Part shown: piece by piece, positions 1 through 8,761 of the stretch
Position numbering within the stretch: position 1 is the first letter of the stretch
Layout of the letters: every line of letters starts with the position of its first letter
Source of the DNA: Proteiniclasticum aestuarii
GTDB taxonomy: Bacteria > Bacillota > Clostridia > Clostridiales > Clostridiaceae
Direction: 5' to 3'
Length of the DNA: 64,000 bases
Assembly: GCF_017368455.1 (NCBI RefSeq)
Contig: NZ_JAFNJU010000001.1
Location: 248,001 to 312,000 of the forward strand
Program-made: the position numbers and the translations under genes
Notes under the pieces: model-generated
The model's database searches: none
Told to the model about the DNA's origin: nothing
The model's input: only the letters and a program-made list of their open reading frames with translations

Positions 1-565
1 AGCCGTTCTTGAAATAATCCAGTCCGGACATGATGGTGAAGAACACCGCCACATACATGACCACCGGTGGGAATATACTGAAGAAAGACTCCAGGAATGG
101 CACCCTCTGGAATAAATCCATCAGATACTCTTCCTTCAGGGAAATCAGATGAATCAGCATCGATATGATGGCGATGATCTGAGTAGTCGTCTTGATCTTC
201 CCCCAGATGCTTGCTGCAATGACGACGCCTTCATTGGCAGCTATGGTTCTCAGTCCGGAAACCGCAAATTCTCGAGCAATGATCACTACAGCCACCCAGG
301 CACCAATAAGATTGTATTCCACCAATGCGATAAGTGCTGATGTAACCAGCAGCTTGTCAGCCAATGGATCCATGAACTTGCCGAAATTCGTGATGAGGTT
401 ATCCCTTCTGGCAATCTTGCCATCCAGATGATCCGTGTATGCCGCGATACTGAATACTATAGTAGCCAGCGTGACATTGAAAGGGATCTGTCCAACTGAA
501 ATGAGTATCAGAAAGACTGGCACTAAAAACATTCTAAACAAGGTCAGTTTATTTGGTAAATTCAT
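1..565 (-). CDS. pgsA: CDP-diacylglycerol--glycerol-3-phosphate 3-phosphatidyltransferase, 3' end missing
   Basis: Membrane enzyme making phosphatidylglycerol phosphate from CDP-diacylglycerol and glycerol-3-phosphate, the committed step to phosphatidylglycerol. The 188 visible codons begin at ATG 565 behind a GGAGTGG site and carry the CDP-alcohol phosphatidyltransferase signature DGxxAR(x8)GxxxDxxxD, seen as LDGKIAR followed by GKFMDPLAD, at about residues 46-70. Several hydrophobic segments follow, as expected for an integral membrane protein. The gene runs off the left edge, so only the last few residues should be missing. It lies downstream of ftsK on the same strand, about 110 nt away; ftsK/spoIIIE and pgsA are also near neighbours in Bacillus subtilis. 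Identity is firm from the motif. Confidence 0.93.
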   Translation of the reverse strand, partial: MNLPNKLTLFRMFLVPVFLILISVGQIPFNVTLATIVFSIAAYTDHLDGKIARRDNLITNFGKFMDPLADKLLVTSALIALVEYNLIGAWVAVVIIAREFAVSGLRTIAANEGVVIAASIWGKIKTTTQIIAIISMLIHLISLKEEYLMDLFQRVPFLESFFSIFPPVVMYVAVFFTIMSGLDYFKNG

Positions 566-675
566 ATTTATCCACTCCAAATCGCTTCTATTCGCTTTAA
601 TTAAATCTGAAAAATAAAAGACTGTATAATCCACATCAATATCTTCTCATATTCTTACCTTTTTCACAAGAAGAA

Positions 676-3219
676 CTACTCTTCTAAATCGAATTCGTTC
701 AGAAGGACCTGTCTCGGTTTTGATCCGTCCCTTTCGGAAATGACGCCCCGGTCTTCCAGTTCATCCATGATCCGCGCTGCGCGGTTGTAGCCAATCCGCA
801 TCTTCCTCTGCAGGAAGGACGTGGATGCCTGCTGATTCTCTACGACTACCTTGACTGCATCACGGTAGAGTTCATCCCCCTCATCGCCTAGGTCCGAATC
901 CCCCTTCCCTTTTTCGATGTGGTTGATGATTTCCTCATCGTAGGCCAGTTTATCTTTATGCACCTTGATTCTGGACACAATGGCTTCCACTTCTTCTTCC
1001 GAAATAAATGCACCCTGAATTCTCTTCGGCTTCTGTTCTCCTACAGGATAATAGAGCATATCTCCTTTCCCTAGGAGTTTTTCCGCCCCACCTGAATCCA
1101 GAATCGTTCTGGAATCGATGGCGCTGGATACCGCAAAGGAAATACGGGATGGAATATTCGCTTTGATGACCCCTGTAATGACATCCACTGAAGGCCTCTG
1201 GGTCGCAATCACAAGATGCATGCCAGCGGCTCTGGCCATCTGAGCCAGTCTCGCAATGTAGTCTTCCACTTCATTGGCTGATACCATCATAAGATCCGCA
1301 AGTTCGTCTACGATAATGACGATATAGGGCAGGCTCTGGAGCTCCTTTTTCTTTTTCGCAATTTCATTGAATCCTTCGATGTTTCGGACGCCATGCTCTG
1401 CAAAAGACTGATATCTTCTAGTCATTTCATTGACTGCCCAGTTCAGAGCTCCTGCTGCCTTCTTAGGGTCCGTCACAACAGGAATAAGCAGATGGGGAAT
1501 GCCATTATAAACATTCAGTTCAACTACCTTAGGATCGACCATAAGAAGTCTTACATGCTCCGGATCGTATTTATACAGTATGGAAATGATCAGTGAATTA
1601 ATGCATACACTTTTACCTGAACCTGTAGCTCCAGCAATCAGAACATGGGGCATTTTGGATAAATCCCCAATGATCGCTTCTCCAGAGATGTCTTTTCCTA
1701 AAGCCACTGAAATTTTCTTCGTGCTTTTCTGGAACTTCGCATCTTCGATGACTTCTCTGAGATACACTGGAGTGGTCTCCTTATTTGGAATTTCAATTCC
1801 CACAGCCGCCTTGCCTGGTATCGGTGCTTCAATTCTGACCCCTCTGGCTGCAAGGGCTAGTGCAATGTCGTCCGAAAGATTCACGATTCTTGATACTTTG
1901 ACGCCGGCTTTCGGCTGAAGCTCGTATCTCGTCACTGAAGGTCCTTTGGATACATTAATGACTCTCGCTTCCACCCCGAAGGACATCAGTGTCTCTTCAA
2001 GCTTCTTTGCGTTCTCGATGATCTCATTCCGATCTTCGTTGGCCAGCATCCCTTTGATGTTCTGCTTAAGCAGTGCGATTTCAGGGAATTCGTATAAAGG
2101 CTTTTCAAGGTCATCCAGACCGATCTGGCTTCCCTCTATTTCAAAAGAATCACTATGGTCCGCTTTACGCTTCTCCTCCGTGATTTGAGGTCTCTCTTCA
2201 GTTTTCGCGGTTTTCTGCTCCATACCTGCATTATTTCCGCTCTTCAGTGTAGCCTTTTCCAGTTCCGATACAGGTGTTTCTGCATTTTTCCCCAGAATCT
2301 GTATTTCTCTTGACATATCATCCTCTTTGGACAGCACACGCTCAAGCCCGTCATTTTCTTCCAGGTCGAGGTTGATGAAGGGAGATTGCGTCTCCACTTT
2401 CTTTGATTCCACAGGCTCCTCTTCACTCTGATTCATCATTTCAAGAATTTTCAGCTTGTCCTGGATTTTCTTTTCTTCCGGATTGTCTTTTTTCAGTTCT
2501 TTCTGCGCCTGGGCTTCTTCGATTTTCACAGCGATTTTACCCTTTGCATCGAGCCGTGCCTGATTGCTTTTTCTCAGCATATCATAAATCGTAGTATTGA
2601 ATATAAGTATGATTGCCACAACATAGAAGCACCCGGCAATGATATATGTTCCAAGAGGTCCCAGCAGTCGATAAAGCGGGACAGCCATAGAAAGCCCCAG
2701 AATCCCTCCATGCTGGATGTCATTGATATTCATCAGATTCTTCAGGGTAACCATGAAACCTTCTCTGTGAACTGCTTCCATTCGATTCAGTGATAACAGC
2801 ATTGCGGTAACGAGCAACACAAGAAGTGCGCCATAGGTTTTCTTATTCGAGAAAATCCAGGGTCTCCTTACAATCAGCGCCGTACCCATGAGCATGAAAA
2901 TGAAGGGAAAGATGTATGCCATCATCCCTAGAATCGCTATGAGAATCTCTTTAATGCTTTCCCCTAATATCCCTACACTTCCTGATACCATGGAAATAAA
3001 CGAAAAAATACCCAGCCCTAAGAAAGCCAGTCCTATAAGTTCCTGATAAAAATATTTCCTTTTTTCTTCTACTGCTTTCGAGGCCGTCCTGCTACCAGCT
3101 CTTTTTCCGGTAGCTTTTGCATTGGTTTTTTTACGAGCAGAAGTAGATGATTTGGTTTTCGCTGCGGACCGATTGCTGTTTCGTGTTGAGGTCCTTTTTG
3201 TACTGCTTGTTTCTTTCAA
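676..3219 (-). CDS. ftsK: DNA translocase FtsK/SpoIIIE
   Basis: Septal ATP-driven DNA pump that moves chromosome ends out of the closing division septum (or into a forespore). The protein has a lysine/serine-rich cytoplasmic tail, about four membrane segments in residues 55-215, a charged linker, and a RecA-like motor with Walker A GATGSGKS near residue 530 and Walker B IIVDELADLM near 635. A winged-helix gamma domain for reading DNA polarity signals occupies roughly the last 70 residues. I place the start at TTG 3219 because GGAGGT sits 7 nt upstream; an in-frame GTG at 3234 overlaps that same ribosome binding site and is unlikely. The resulting 847 residues are normal for the family. It is probably transcribed from the promoter at 3262-3290. 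Confidence 0.95.
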   Translation of the reverse strand: MKETSSTKRTSTRNSNRSAAKTKSSTSARKKTNAKATGKRAGSRTASKAVEEKRKYFYQELIGLAFLGLGIFSFISMVSGSVGILGESIKEILIAILGMMAYIFPFIFMLMGTALIVRRPWIFSNKKTYGALLVLLVTAMLLSLNRMEAVHREGFMVTLKNLMNINDIQHGGILGLSMAVPLYRLLGPLGTYIIAGCFYVVAIILIFNTTIYDMLRKSNQARLDAKGKIAVKIEEAQAQKELKKDNPEEKKIQDKLKILEMMNQSEEEPVESKKVETQSPFINLDLEENDGLERVLSKEDDMSREIQILGKNAETPVSELEKATLKSGNNAGMEQKTAKTEERPQITEEKRKADHSDSFEIEGSQIGLDDLEKPLYEFPEIALLKQNIKGMLANEDRNEIIENAKKLEETLMSFGVEARVINVSKGPSVTRYELQPKAGVKVSRIVNLSDDIALALAARGVRIEAPIPGKAAVGIEIPNKETTPVYLREVIEDAKFQKSTKKISVALGKDISGEAIIGDLSKMPHVLIAGATGSGKSVCINSLIISILYKYDPEHVRLLMVDPKVVELNVYNGIPHLLIPVVTDPKKAAGALNWAVNEMTRRYQSFAEHGVRNIEGFNEIAKKKKELQSLPYIVIIVDELADLMMVSANEVEDYIARLAQMARAAGMHLVIATQRPSVDVITGVIKANIPSRISFAVSSAIDSRTILDSGGAEKLLGKGDMLYYPVGEQKPKRIQGAFISEEEVEAIVSRIKVHKDKLAYDEEIINHIEKGKGDSDLGDEGDELYRDAVKVVVENQQASTSFLQRKMRIGYNRAARIMDELEDRGVISERDGSKPRQVLLNEFDLEE

Positions 3220-3261
3220 GAAAACTACCTCCACAATCTCTATATATTAGATGACATCTAT

Positions 3262-3290
3262 ATTCTACCACATTCTAAGTATCAATTGAA
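3262..3290 (-). promoter_or_regulatory. Candidate ftsK promoter
   Basis: On the minus strand TTCAAT and TAGAAT are separated by 17 nt, just upstream of the ftsK ribosome binding site. The -35 is weak. A 13-bp dyad (TAGATG-A-CATCTA, 3248-3260) lies immediately downstream of the -10, where a repressor could act. Confidence 0.5.
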
Positions 3291-3403
3291 ACAAGGAGTG
3301 CATCAGCTTTGATGCCATGCTTTTGCCTCATACCTGCAGCTGCCGGATGTTCCAGCCGTCCATTGCCGTTCCTGTACTGCTTCTGAAATGATCATTTCTA
3401 GGG

Positions 3404-3409
3404 TATAAT
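3404..3409 (+). promoter_or_regulatory. -10 element of DUF6440 gene
   Basis: A perfect TATAAT lies 23 nt before the start codon of the DUF6440 gene. No good -35 is visible at 16-18 nt. Confidence 0.45.
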
Positions 3410-3432
3410 GTAAGCAAAAACTGGAGGCTGTA

Positions 3433-3621
3433 ATGAAAGCAGACAATCGATTCATCAAAACATATACACAAGGAAGAGTCACTGTTATGGAAATCTGGGT
3501 GGACCGGGAGACCGGAGTAAACTACATCTATCATGCTGCCGGTTATTCGGGTGGTCTCACTGTCCTTCTGGACAAGGATGGAAAACCTGTCATAACGCCA
3601 CAAATGGATCTTCCATACTGA
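3433..3621 (+). CDS. DUF6440 family small protein
   Basis: A 62-residue protein resembling the DUF6440 family, small proteins with a conserved pattern of ETGVNY followed by a GYxGGLTxLLDxDGKPV core, seen here at about residues 25-57. No membrane segment or signal peptide is visible, and the biochemical role of the family is not known to me. The ATG is preceded by GGAGG with 6 nt spacing. The gene is divergent from ftsK and is followed by a plus-strand lipoprotein gene with its own promoter, so the two need not be co-expressed. The family call rests on pattern recognition of the core motif. Confidence 0.8.
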   Translation: MKADNRFIKTYTQGRVTVMEIWVDRETGVNYIYHAAGYSGGLTVLLDKDGKPVITPQMDLPY

Positions 3622-3682
3622 TCTTCTTTCCGTAATTTCACCTGTTCATCTAACAAAACCTCTGAAAAACACTATTTATTTA

Positions 3683-3710
3683 TTGAATAACAATAAATAA
3701 ATGTTATAAT
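3683..3710 (+). promoter_or_regulatory. Promoter of the lipoprotein gene
   Basis: TTGAAT and TATAAT are separated by 16 nt, 20 nt before the lipoprotein start codon. Confidence 0.65.
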
Positions 3711-3730
3711 ACAGTAAAGGGGGTTTGATT

Positions 3731-4144
3731 ATGAACTATAGTAAATCAGCCAGACATATCGTCTTTCTTCTCTTCATGCTTTCCGCCGCTCTGGTCTTAG
3801 GCACTGGATGTAAAAGCAGTAACGATGCTCCGATTTCAGCTGAGCCAAGCTATACTGTAACCTTTATCAATATGTCTGAGCAGCGCATTTCCGAAATCCA
3901 TTTCAAGCAGAACCTGAGCAGTGGCGGAAGTATGAACGCTGATGGTTCACCTATAGAGTATGGAGAGAGTCTATTTTTTGATTTCGACTCTCCAGACACC
4001 AGCGCTTTATTCTCGGTACTTGATGAGGAGAAAAAGGTTCTTTTATCAGAAACTGTAGAACTCAGTTTCAATGAAGAAAAAAACATCACGATTCATATGG
4101 AAGATGACAAAGAAGGTGTAGCATTCAAAGTTGTTTCTCCTTGA
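3731..4144 (+). CDS. Small putative lipoprotein, unknown function
   Basis: I do not recognise the family. The 137-residue protein has a basic N-terminus, a hydrophobic stretch of about 18 residues and a cysteine near residue 27 in the context VLGTGC. This looks like a type II signal peptide, although Gly at -3 departs from the usual Leu of the lipobox. The mature part is short, polar and probably beta-rich. ATG 3731 is preferred over the in-frame TTG at 3725 because the GGGGG ribosome binding site is then about 7 nt away. It has its own promoter (3683-3710) and ends in a strong hairpin shared with the convergent pnp gene. Probably an extracytoplasmic membrane-anchored protein. Confidence 0.7.
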   Translation: MNYSKSARHIVFLLFMLSAALVLGTGCKSSNDAPISAEPSYTVTFINMSEQRISEIHFKQNLSSGGSMNADGSPIEYGESLFFDFDSPDTSALFSVLDEEKKVLLSETVELSFNEEKNITIHMEDDKEGVAFKVVSP

Positions 4145-4163
4145 ACAGCATTTTTTGCAATCT

Positions 4164-4193
4164 AAAACGGGACAGCATCTGCTGTCCCGTTTT
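4164..4193. terminator. Bidirectional terminator between lipoprotein gene and pnp
   Basis: A perfect 13-bp stem, AAAACGGGACAGC paired with GCTGTCCCGTTTT around an ATCT loop. The A/T ends supply a U-run in both directions, serving the plus-strand lipoprotein gene and minus-strand pnp. Confidence 0.9.
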
Positions 4194-4197
4194 CTGA

Positions 4198-6318
4198 TTA
4201 CTGCTGTTCTTTTTCAGCCTGTTCCTTCTTTTCCATGTCAATAAGAGCATCTCTTCTGGAAAGATTGATTCTTCCCTGATTGTCGATTTCAGATACTTTG
4301 ACGAGGATTTCATCTCCTACATCAACGATGTCTTCCACTTTTTCGACTCTCTTCTTGTCAAGTTTGGAAATATGGACAAGTCCTTCCTTGTTCGGAAGAA
4401 TTTCAACAAATGCACCAAACGGCATGATCTTGATGACTTTACCAAGATAAATCTCACCCGGTACGACTTCCTTGACGATTCCTTCGATGATGGAGATCGC
4501 CTTCTTCACCATTTCGATGTCTGACCCACCAACGAAAACCTTACCGGTATCATCGATATCGATCTTCACGCCGGTTTCTGCGATGATCTTGTTGATCACC
4601 TTACCACCGGATCCGATGACGTCTCTGATCTTATCAGGATTGATGTTCAGTGTGAAGATCTTCGGTGCATACTGGGAAACTTCTGGTCTTGCTTCCTTGA
4701 TGGCTCCCTCCATTACTTTCAGGATTTCAAGTCGTGCAGTCTTTGCATCCCTGATGGATTTCTCGATGACAGCTGGTGAAAGTCCCGCAATCTTGGTATC
4801 CACCTGGATCGCAGTGATTCCCTCTGTTGTTCCAGCCACCTTGAAGTCCATGTCTCCGAAGAAGTCCTCTACCCCTTGAATATCGGTCACTACTTCTTCT
4901 TTCACAAGATCATCTGTAGTGAACAGTCCCATGGCGATACCAGCTGCTGGTCTCTTCAGTGGAACACCTGCATCAAGCAGCGCGAGGGTGGATGCACAGA
5001 CAGAAGCCTGTGAAGTGGATCCATTGGAGGAGAGTACTTCAGATACAACTCTGATGGTGTATGGGAAGTCTTCTTCACTTGGAATCAGTGGCTCAATGGC
5101 TTTTTCAGCCAGGGCACCGTGTCCGATTTCTCTTCTTCCTGGTCCTCTCATGGGTCTGGTTTCCCCGACAGAGTAGGATGGGAAATTATAGTGATGGATA
5201 TAACGTTTGCTTTCTTCTTCACTTACGCCATCCAGTATCTGAATGTCTCCGATTGCTCCCAGGGTCGTAACCGCCATAACCTGAGTGGAGCCTCTGGAAA
5301 ACACACCTGAACCGTGGGTTCTAGGCAGTACTGCAACTTCTGAGGAAAGCTTTCTGATCTCATCGAATCTTCTTCCGTCCACTCTCTTATGTTCCAGAAT
5401 CGCCATGTCTCTGACGGTTTCTTTCTGAAGCAGATATAAGGTTTCCGCGATGTCGCTCTTTCCTTCAGGATACTTCTCCCCGAATTCCTCAGCAACCTTG
5501 GCCTTCACTTCATCAAGCTTAACGCTTCTTTCCGCTTTGTCCACGATATGCATCGCTTCAGCAACCATTTCTCCTGCGAATGCTCTGACGTCCTTTTCGA
5601 TTTCCGCATCAAGTGTATACAGTACAGGAACCTTCTTCTCTTTACCATATTTCTCTGTGAGTTCTTTCTGCATGGTAATGATCGGCTGACAGGCTTCAAA
5701 CCCGAACTGGATTCCCTTGATCATGGTATCTTCATCCACTTCCTGAGCGCCGGCTTCAATCATCATGATTCTTTCATCCGTCGCACAGACTGTAAGTGAA
5801 AGTGCACTCTCTTCTCTCTGCTTGGACGTAGGATTCACAATGAACTCTCCATCGATGTATCCGATCATTACCGCCGCCAGAGGCGTTGTGTAAGGAATGG
5901 ATGATAGAAGCAGAGCTGTCGCTGCTGCATTGATGGCCAGAATTTCCGGTAGATTGTCATTCTCCACAGATAGAACGGTGCAGACAACCTGCACATCGTT
6001 TCTGTATCCCTTTGGGAACAGAGGTCTCAGTGGTCTGTCAATGGCTCTTCCTGAAAGAATGGCCTTCTCTGAAGGTCTTCCTTCTCTCTTTATGAATCCT
6101 CCAGGAATCTTACCTACAGCATACATTTTTTCTTCATAATCCACAGCCAGCGGGAAGAAGTCGATCCCATCTCTTGGTTTTTCCGAAGAATTCGCATTGA
6201 CCATGACGACTGTATCTCCATAATTCATGAAAATTGCAGCATCAGACAGCATTCCTCTTTCTCCGAATTCGATTCCGAAATTTCTTCCAGCAACCTGGAT
6301 TTCATGTTTAATTTGCAT
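4198..6318 (-). CDS. pnp: Polyribonucleotide nucleotidyltransferase (PNPase)
   Basis: Phosphorolytic 3'-5' exoribonuclease, a core enzyme of mRNA decay. The 706 residues show two RNase PH-like domains (about 10-145 and 310-460), the alpha-helical linker between them, a KH domain with GSGGKVI near 560, and a C-terminal S1 domain with [17 protein letters not shown] at about 640. Start ATG 6318 follows AAAGGAGATG; an upstream in-frame codon at 6348 has no ribosome binding site. The gene lies after rpsO, the order also found in many other bacteria, but an rpsO terminator and a long AT-rich hairpin (6388-6438) separate them. It ends at the bidirectional terminator. Confidence 0.97.
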   Translation of the reverse strand: MQIKHEIQVAGRNFGIEFGERGMLSDAAIFMNYGDTVVMVNANSSEKPRDGIDFFPLAVDYEEKMYAVGKIPGGFIKREGRPSEKAILSGRAIDRPLRPLFPKGYRNDVQVVCTVLSVENDNLPEILAINAAATALLLSSIPYTTPLAAVMIGYIDGEFIVNPTSKQREESALSLTVCATDERIMMIEAGAQEVDEDTMIKGIQFGFEACQPIITMQKELTEKYGKEKKVPVLYTLDAEIEKDVRAFAGEMVAEAMHIVDKAERSVKLDEVKAKVAEEFGEKYPEGKSDIAETLYLLQKETVRDMAILEHKRVDGRRFDEIRKLSSEVAVLPRTHGSGVFSRGSTQVMAVTTLGAIGDIQILDGVSEEESKRYIHHYNFPSYSVGETRPMRGPGRREIGHGALAEKAIEPLIPSEEDFPYTIRVVSEVLSSNGSTSQASVCASTLALLDAGVPLKRPAAGIAMGLFTTDDLVKEEVVTDIQGVEDFFGDMDFKVAGTTEGITAIQVDTKIAGLSPAVIEKSIRDAKTARLEILKVMEGAIKEARPEVSQYAPKIFTLNINPDKIRDVIGSGGKVINKIIAETGVKIDIDDTGKVFVGGSDIEMVKKAISIIEGIVKEVVPGEIYLGKVIKIMPFGAFVEILPNKEGLVHISKLDKKRVEKVEDIVDVGDEILVKVSEIDNQGRINLSRRDALIDMEKKEQAEKEQQ

Positions 6319-6387
6319 TGATTCATCTCCTTTTTGTTCTGCCTCCACAAGCCTTCAAAAACTAAAGGAGTCCTTGGATCTGATAAA

Positions 6388-6438
6388 TTTTTTAAAAATC
6401 AAAAAATCAACACATTGCATTCTTTGATTTTTAAAAAA
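6388..6438 (-). promoter_or_regulatory. Long inverted repeat in the pnp leader
   Basis: A perfect 16-bp inverted repeat (6388-6403 with 6423-6438, arms TTTTTTAAAAATCAAA and its complement) separated by 19 nt. CTGAT/ATCAG flanks may extend it after a small internal loop. It sits about 70 nt upstream of the pnp start, in the untranslated leader, and has no U-run typical of a terminator. Confidence 0.6.
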
Positions 6439-6535
6439 CATCAGATAAGAATCTCTATATTGAAACGACTTATGGGGCTTTGTACTACATGACTTGAATA
6501 AAAGCCTTAATGAAAAGCTTTATATCCAGTATATA

Positions 6536-6563
6536 CTAAAAGCCTGCTTCAGAAAAGCAGGCT
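6536..6563 (-). terminator. rpsO terminator
   Basis: A 9-bp perfect stem AGCCTGCTT/AAGCAGGCT with a 5-nt loop, 18 nt after the rpsO stop. Only a short U-run (TTTAGT) follows, so termination may be partial and pnp could be read through. Confidence 0.75.
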
Positions 6564-6580
6564 CAGAGTACATTTTTTAA

Positions 6581-6844
6581 TTATCTTCTGATTCCAAGCT
6601 TCGCTATGATATCTCTGTATCTTTCAATATCCTCAGCCATCAGATAGTTAAGAAGACCCCTTCTCTGACCAACCATCATAAGAAGACCTCTTCTTGAATG
6701 GTGATCCTTCTTGTGGATCTTAAGATGCCCTGTCAAAGAGTTGATCCTCTCTGTGAGCAGTGCGATCTGCACTTCTGGTGAACCTGTGTCACCTTCGTGT
6801 CTTGCGTGTTCCTGGATGATTTCCAGCTTTCTTGCCTTATCCAT
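6581..6844 (-). CDS. rpsO: 30S ribosomal protein S15
   Basis: Primary 16S rRNA-binding protein of the small-subunit platform. The 87-residue length and the typical patterns HxxDTGSPExQ (seen as [18 protein letters not shown]) and [18 protein letters not shown] are diagnostic. The start follows AGGAGGT. A near-consensus promoter lies inside the end of ribF (6928-6956), giving a 77-nt leader with complementary segments that could let S15 control its own synthesis. A terminator follows, then pnp. Confidence 0.98.
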   Translation of the reverse strand: MDKARKLEIIQEHARHEGDTGSPEVQIALLTERINSLTGHLKIHKKDHHSRRGLLMMVGQRRGLLNYLMAEDIERYRDIIAKLGIRR

Positions 6845-6921
6845 TTGCTTTACCTCCTGATCAATTATCCCCTATGACCATGTTAAAAGACAGCAAACCT
6901 AATAACATAGTTCATGGTTCG
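6845..6921 (-). promoter_or_regulatory. Candidate autoregulatory leader of rpsO
   Basis: The transcript leader holds ACCAUG-AA-CUAUG (6906-6918) and, 23 nt later, CAUGGU-CAUAG (6872-6882). The order a-b-a'-b' means the two pairings compete or form a pseudoknot close to the ribosome binding site. S15 leaders that repress translation are known in several bacterial groups, but no recognised class was matched here. Confidence 0.45.
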
Positions 6922-6927
6922 TTACGT

Positions 6928-6956
6928 ATTATACCACACTGAAGTCCTTACTGCAA
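6928..6956 (-). promoter_or_regulatory. rpsO promoter
   Basis: TTGCAG and TATAAT are separated by exactly 17 nt; the -35 abuts the ribF stop codon. Start of transcription is expected near 6921. Confidence 0.8.
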
Positions 6957-7886
6957 TTATAAAAGCATAGAAAGTTCCTGCTCTGAAGCATACCTTTCGT
7001 CTTTTTTCAGCTGCTCTACAAGTTCATCCAGTGTATCATATTTTTCTTCATCTCTCATATACTCCACAAAGTACAGCTTCACTTCCTGTCCGTAGATTTC
7101 ACGGTCAAAATCCAGAATGTAGGTTTCAATACTCAGATTTTTCCCATCTACAGTCGGATTGTACCCGACTGAGGTGATACTTTTATGAAGTGTCCCATCA
7201 ATCATGATGTTTGTGTAATATACACCTGTCTTTGGTATCACATACTTTGTATCATAACTCATATTGGCTGTTGGAAAACCAAGCTTTCTGCCCAGCTTCT
7301 TTCCACCGATGATGGTTCCTCGTAGCATGAAGGGTTCGAAAAGGAGCCTGTTCGCCTCCTTCATCTCCCCTTTCAGAATCAGATTCCTGATCCTGGTGCT
7401 GCTGATGACATCATCATTGCTCAGAGCGGCATCCATGACGAAGAGTTTGAACCCGTATTTATCCGCCATTTCACGTAAGGTGTCCACATTCCCTTTGTTC
7501 TGATATCCATACTTGTAGTTGAATCCGACAACAAATCCCTTGGCATTGAAGTCATGGATCAGGCTAAGTATGAAATCCTCCGCCTCAGTCTGCATGTATT
7601 CCATAGTGAACGACACAAATATTGTAGCATCTACACCTTTGGCCTTCAGCAGATGGATCTTCTGTTTGTTGTCCATCAGAAGTTTCGGTGCAAGCTCCGG
7701 TTTCGCCACAGTCAGAGGATGATTCTTAAAAGTATAGACAGCGCTTTTCAGGCCATCAGCCATGGCTTCATCCACTACTTTGTTTATGAGCGTCATATGG
7801 CCCTTGTGAAGACCATCAAAACTCCCTAAAGCAATGTATGTGCCTTCTTTAAAATCTTCCTTGACATTTTCATCAATTATTATCAT
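6957..7886 (-). CDS. ribF: Bifunctional riboflavin kinase / FAD synthetase
   Basis: Converts riboflavin to FMN and then FAD. An N-terminal nucleotidyltransferase domain shows SFDGLHKGH near residue 20, and a C-terminal flavokinase domain from about 180 shows LGFPTANM and the ETYILDFD region. Length (309) is typical. ATG 7886 is chosen because GTGAGG lies just upstream; an in-frame GTG at 7898 is part of that ribosome binding site and overlaps truB. It is the last gene of the rimP-nusA-infB-truB operon, in the same order as in Bacillus subtilis. Confidence 0.96.
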   Translation of the reverse strand: MIIIDENVKEDFKEGTYIALGSFDGLHKGHMTLINKVVDEAMADGLKSAVYTFKNHPLTVAKPELAPKLLMDNKQKIHLLKAKGVDATIFVSFTMEYMQTEAEDFILSLIHDFNAKGFVVGFNYKYGYQNKGNVDTLREMADKYGFKLFVMDAALSNDDVISSTRIRNLILKGEMKEANRLLFEPFMLRGTIIGGKKLGRKLGFPTANMSYDTKYVIPKTGVYYTNIMIDGTLHKSITSVGYNPTVDGKNLSIETYILDFDREIYGQEVKLYFVEYMRDEEKYDTLDELVEQLKKDERYASEQELSMLL

Positions 7887-7894
7887 TTCAAACC

Positions 7895-8761
7895 TCACAT
7901 AAGATTTACTTTCAGATAAAGGAAATCTTCTTTCCTCTCCACTATCCCCAATAGGTCTCCTTCTTCAGAGTACCCTCTGTAAAGCCCCTCGTCAATTGAA
8001 CTGGTCAGTCTGCCGTCTTTCACCTTCACCCCATTGATGACCAGTTTCAGAAAGCCGGCCGGAATGGTGATGTCAGTATAGGCACTGAGAACGTCATCCA
8101 TCTGGATCAGATATTTTTCAACTCCGTGCTTTTCCAGCATGTCCAATGTGATCGCATTTTCCATGGAAAACGTTCCAGTTCCTTCCCGTATGAGGCTTGT
8201 CATAATGGCCCCACAGCCCAGTTTCTGTCCGAGATCATCAATGATGCTTCTGACGTACGTGCCTTTAGAGCAGGAAAGAAGAATTTCGCCCTCGTCCTCC
8301 TGAAAAGAAGTGAGCTGAACGTCCAGTACATGGATCTTTCTCTTTTCACGCTCCACCTCAATTCCATCCCGTGCAAGATCATACAGTCTTTTCCCGTTGA
8401 TCTTCAAAGCGGAAAACATAGGCGGAAGCTGCATGGACTCTCCCAGAAACTCCGCAAGTTTTTCCCGTACCAGATGCTCTTCTGGTATCGCCTTTCCAGT
8501 ATCCTCTACTACACCGAATGCATCCAGTGTATCCGATACTTTACCAAGTTTGAACCCTGCCCGATATATCTTGTTGCCGGCCATGATGTATTCCACAAGT
8601 TTTGTAGCCTTGCCTAAGCAGATTGGAAGAACCCCTTCCGCTTCCGGGTCTAGTGTGCCTGTATGGCCTACTTTCCTGATTTTTGACAGTCTTCTCACAG
8701 CTGCGACTGCAGCAAAAGAAGTCATGCCCTTTTCTTTGTAAAGGTTGATTACTCCGTTCAA
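7895..8761 (-). CDS. truB: tRNA pseudouridine(55) synthase
   Basis: Makes pseudouridine 55 in the T-loop of tRNAs. The catalytic region HTGTLDPEAEGVLP near residue 33-46 contains the essential Asp, and a small C-terminal PUA-like region follows. The start is TTG 8761, overlapping the nrnA stop as TTGA, which implies translational coupling; no alternative ATG is available nearby. Length 288 is within family range. Confidence 0.96.
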   Translation of the reverse strand: MNGVINLYKEKGMTSFAAVAAVRRLSKIRKVGHTGTLDPEAEGVLPICLGKATKLVEYIMAGNKIYRAGFKLGKVSDTLDAFGVVEDTGKAIPEEHLVREKLAEFLGESMQLPPMFSALKINGKRLYDLARDGIEVEREKRKIHVLDVQLTSFQEDEGEILLSCSKGTYVRSIIDDLGQKLGCGAIMTSLIREGTGTFSMENAITLDMLEKHGVEKYLIQMDDVLSAYTDITIPAGFLKLVINGVKVKDGRLTSSIDEGLYRGYSEEGDLLGIVERKEDFLYLKVNLM

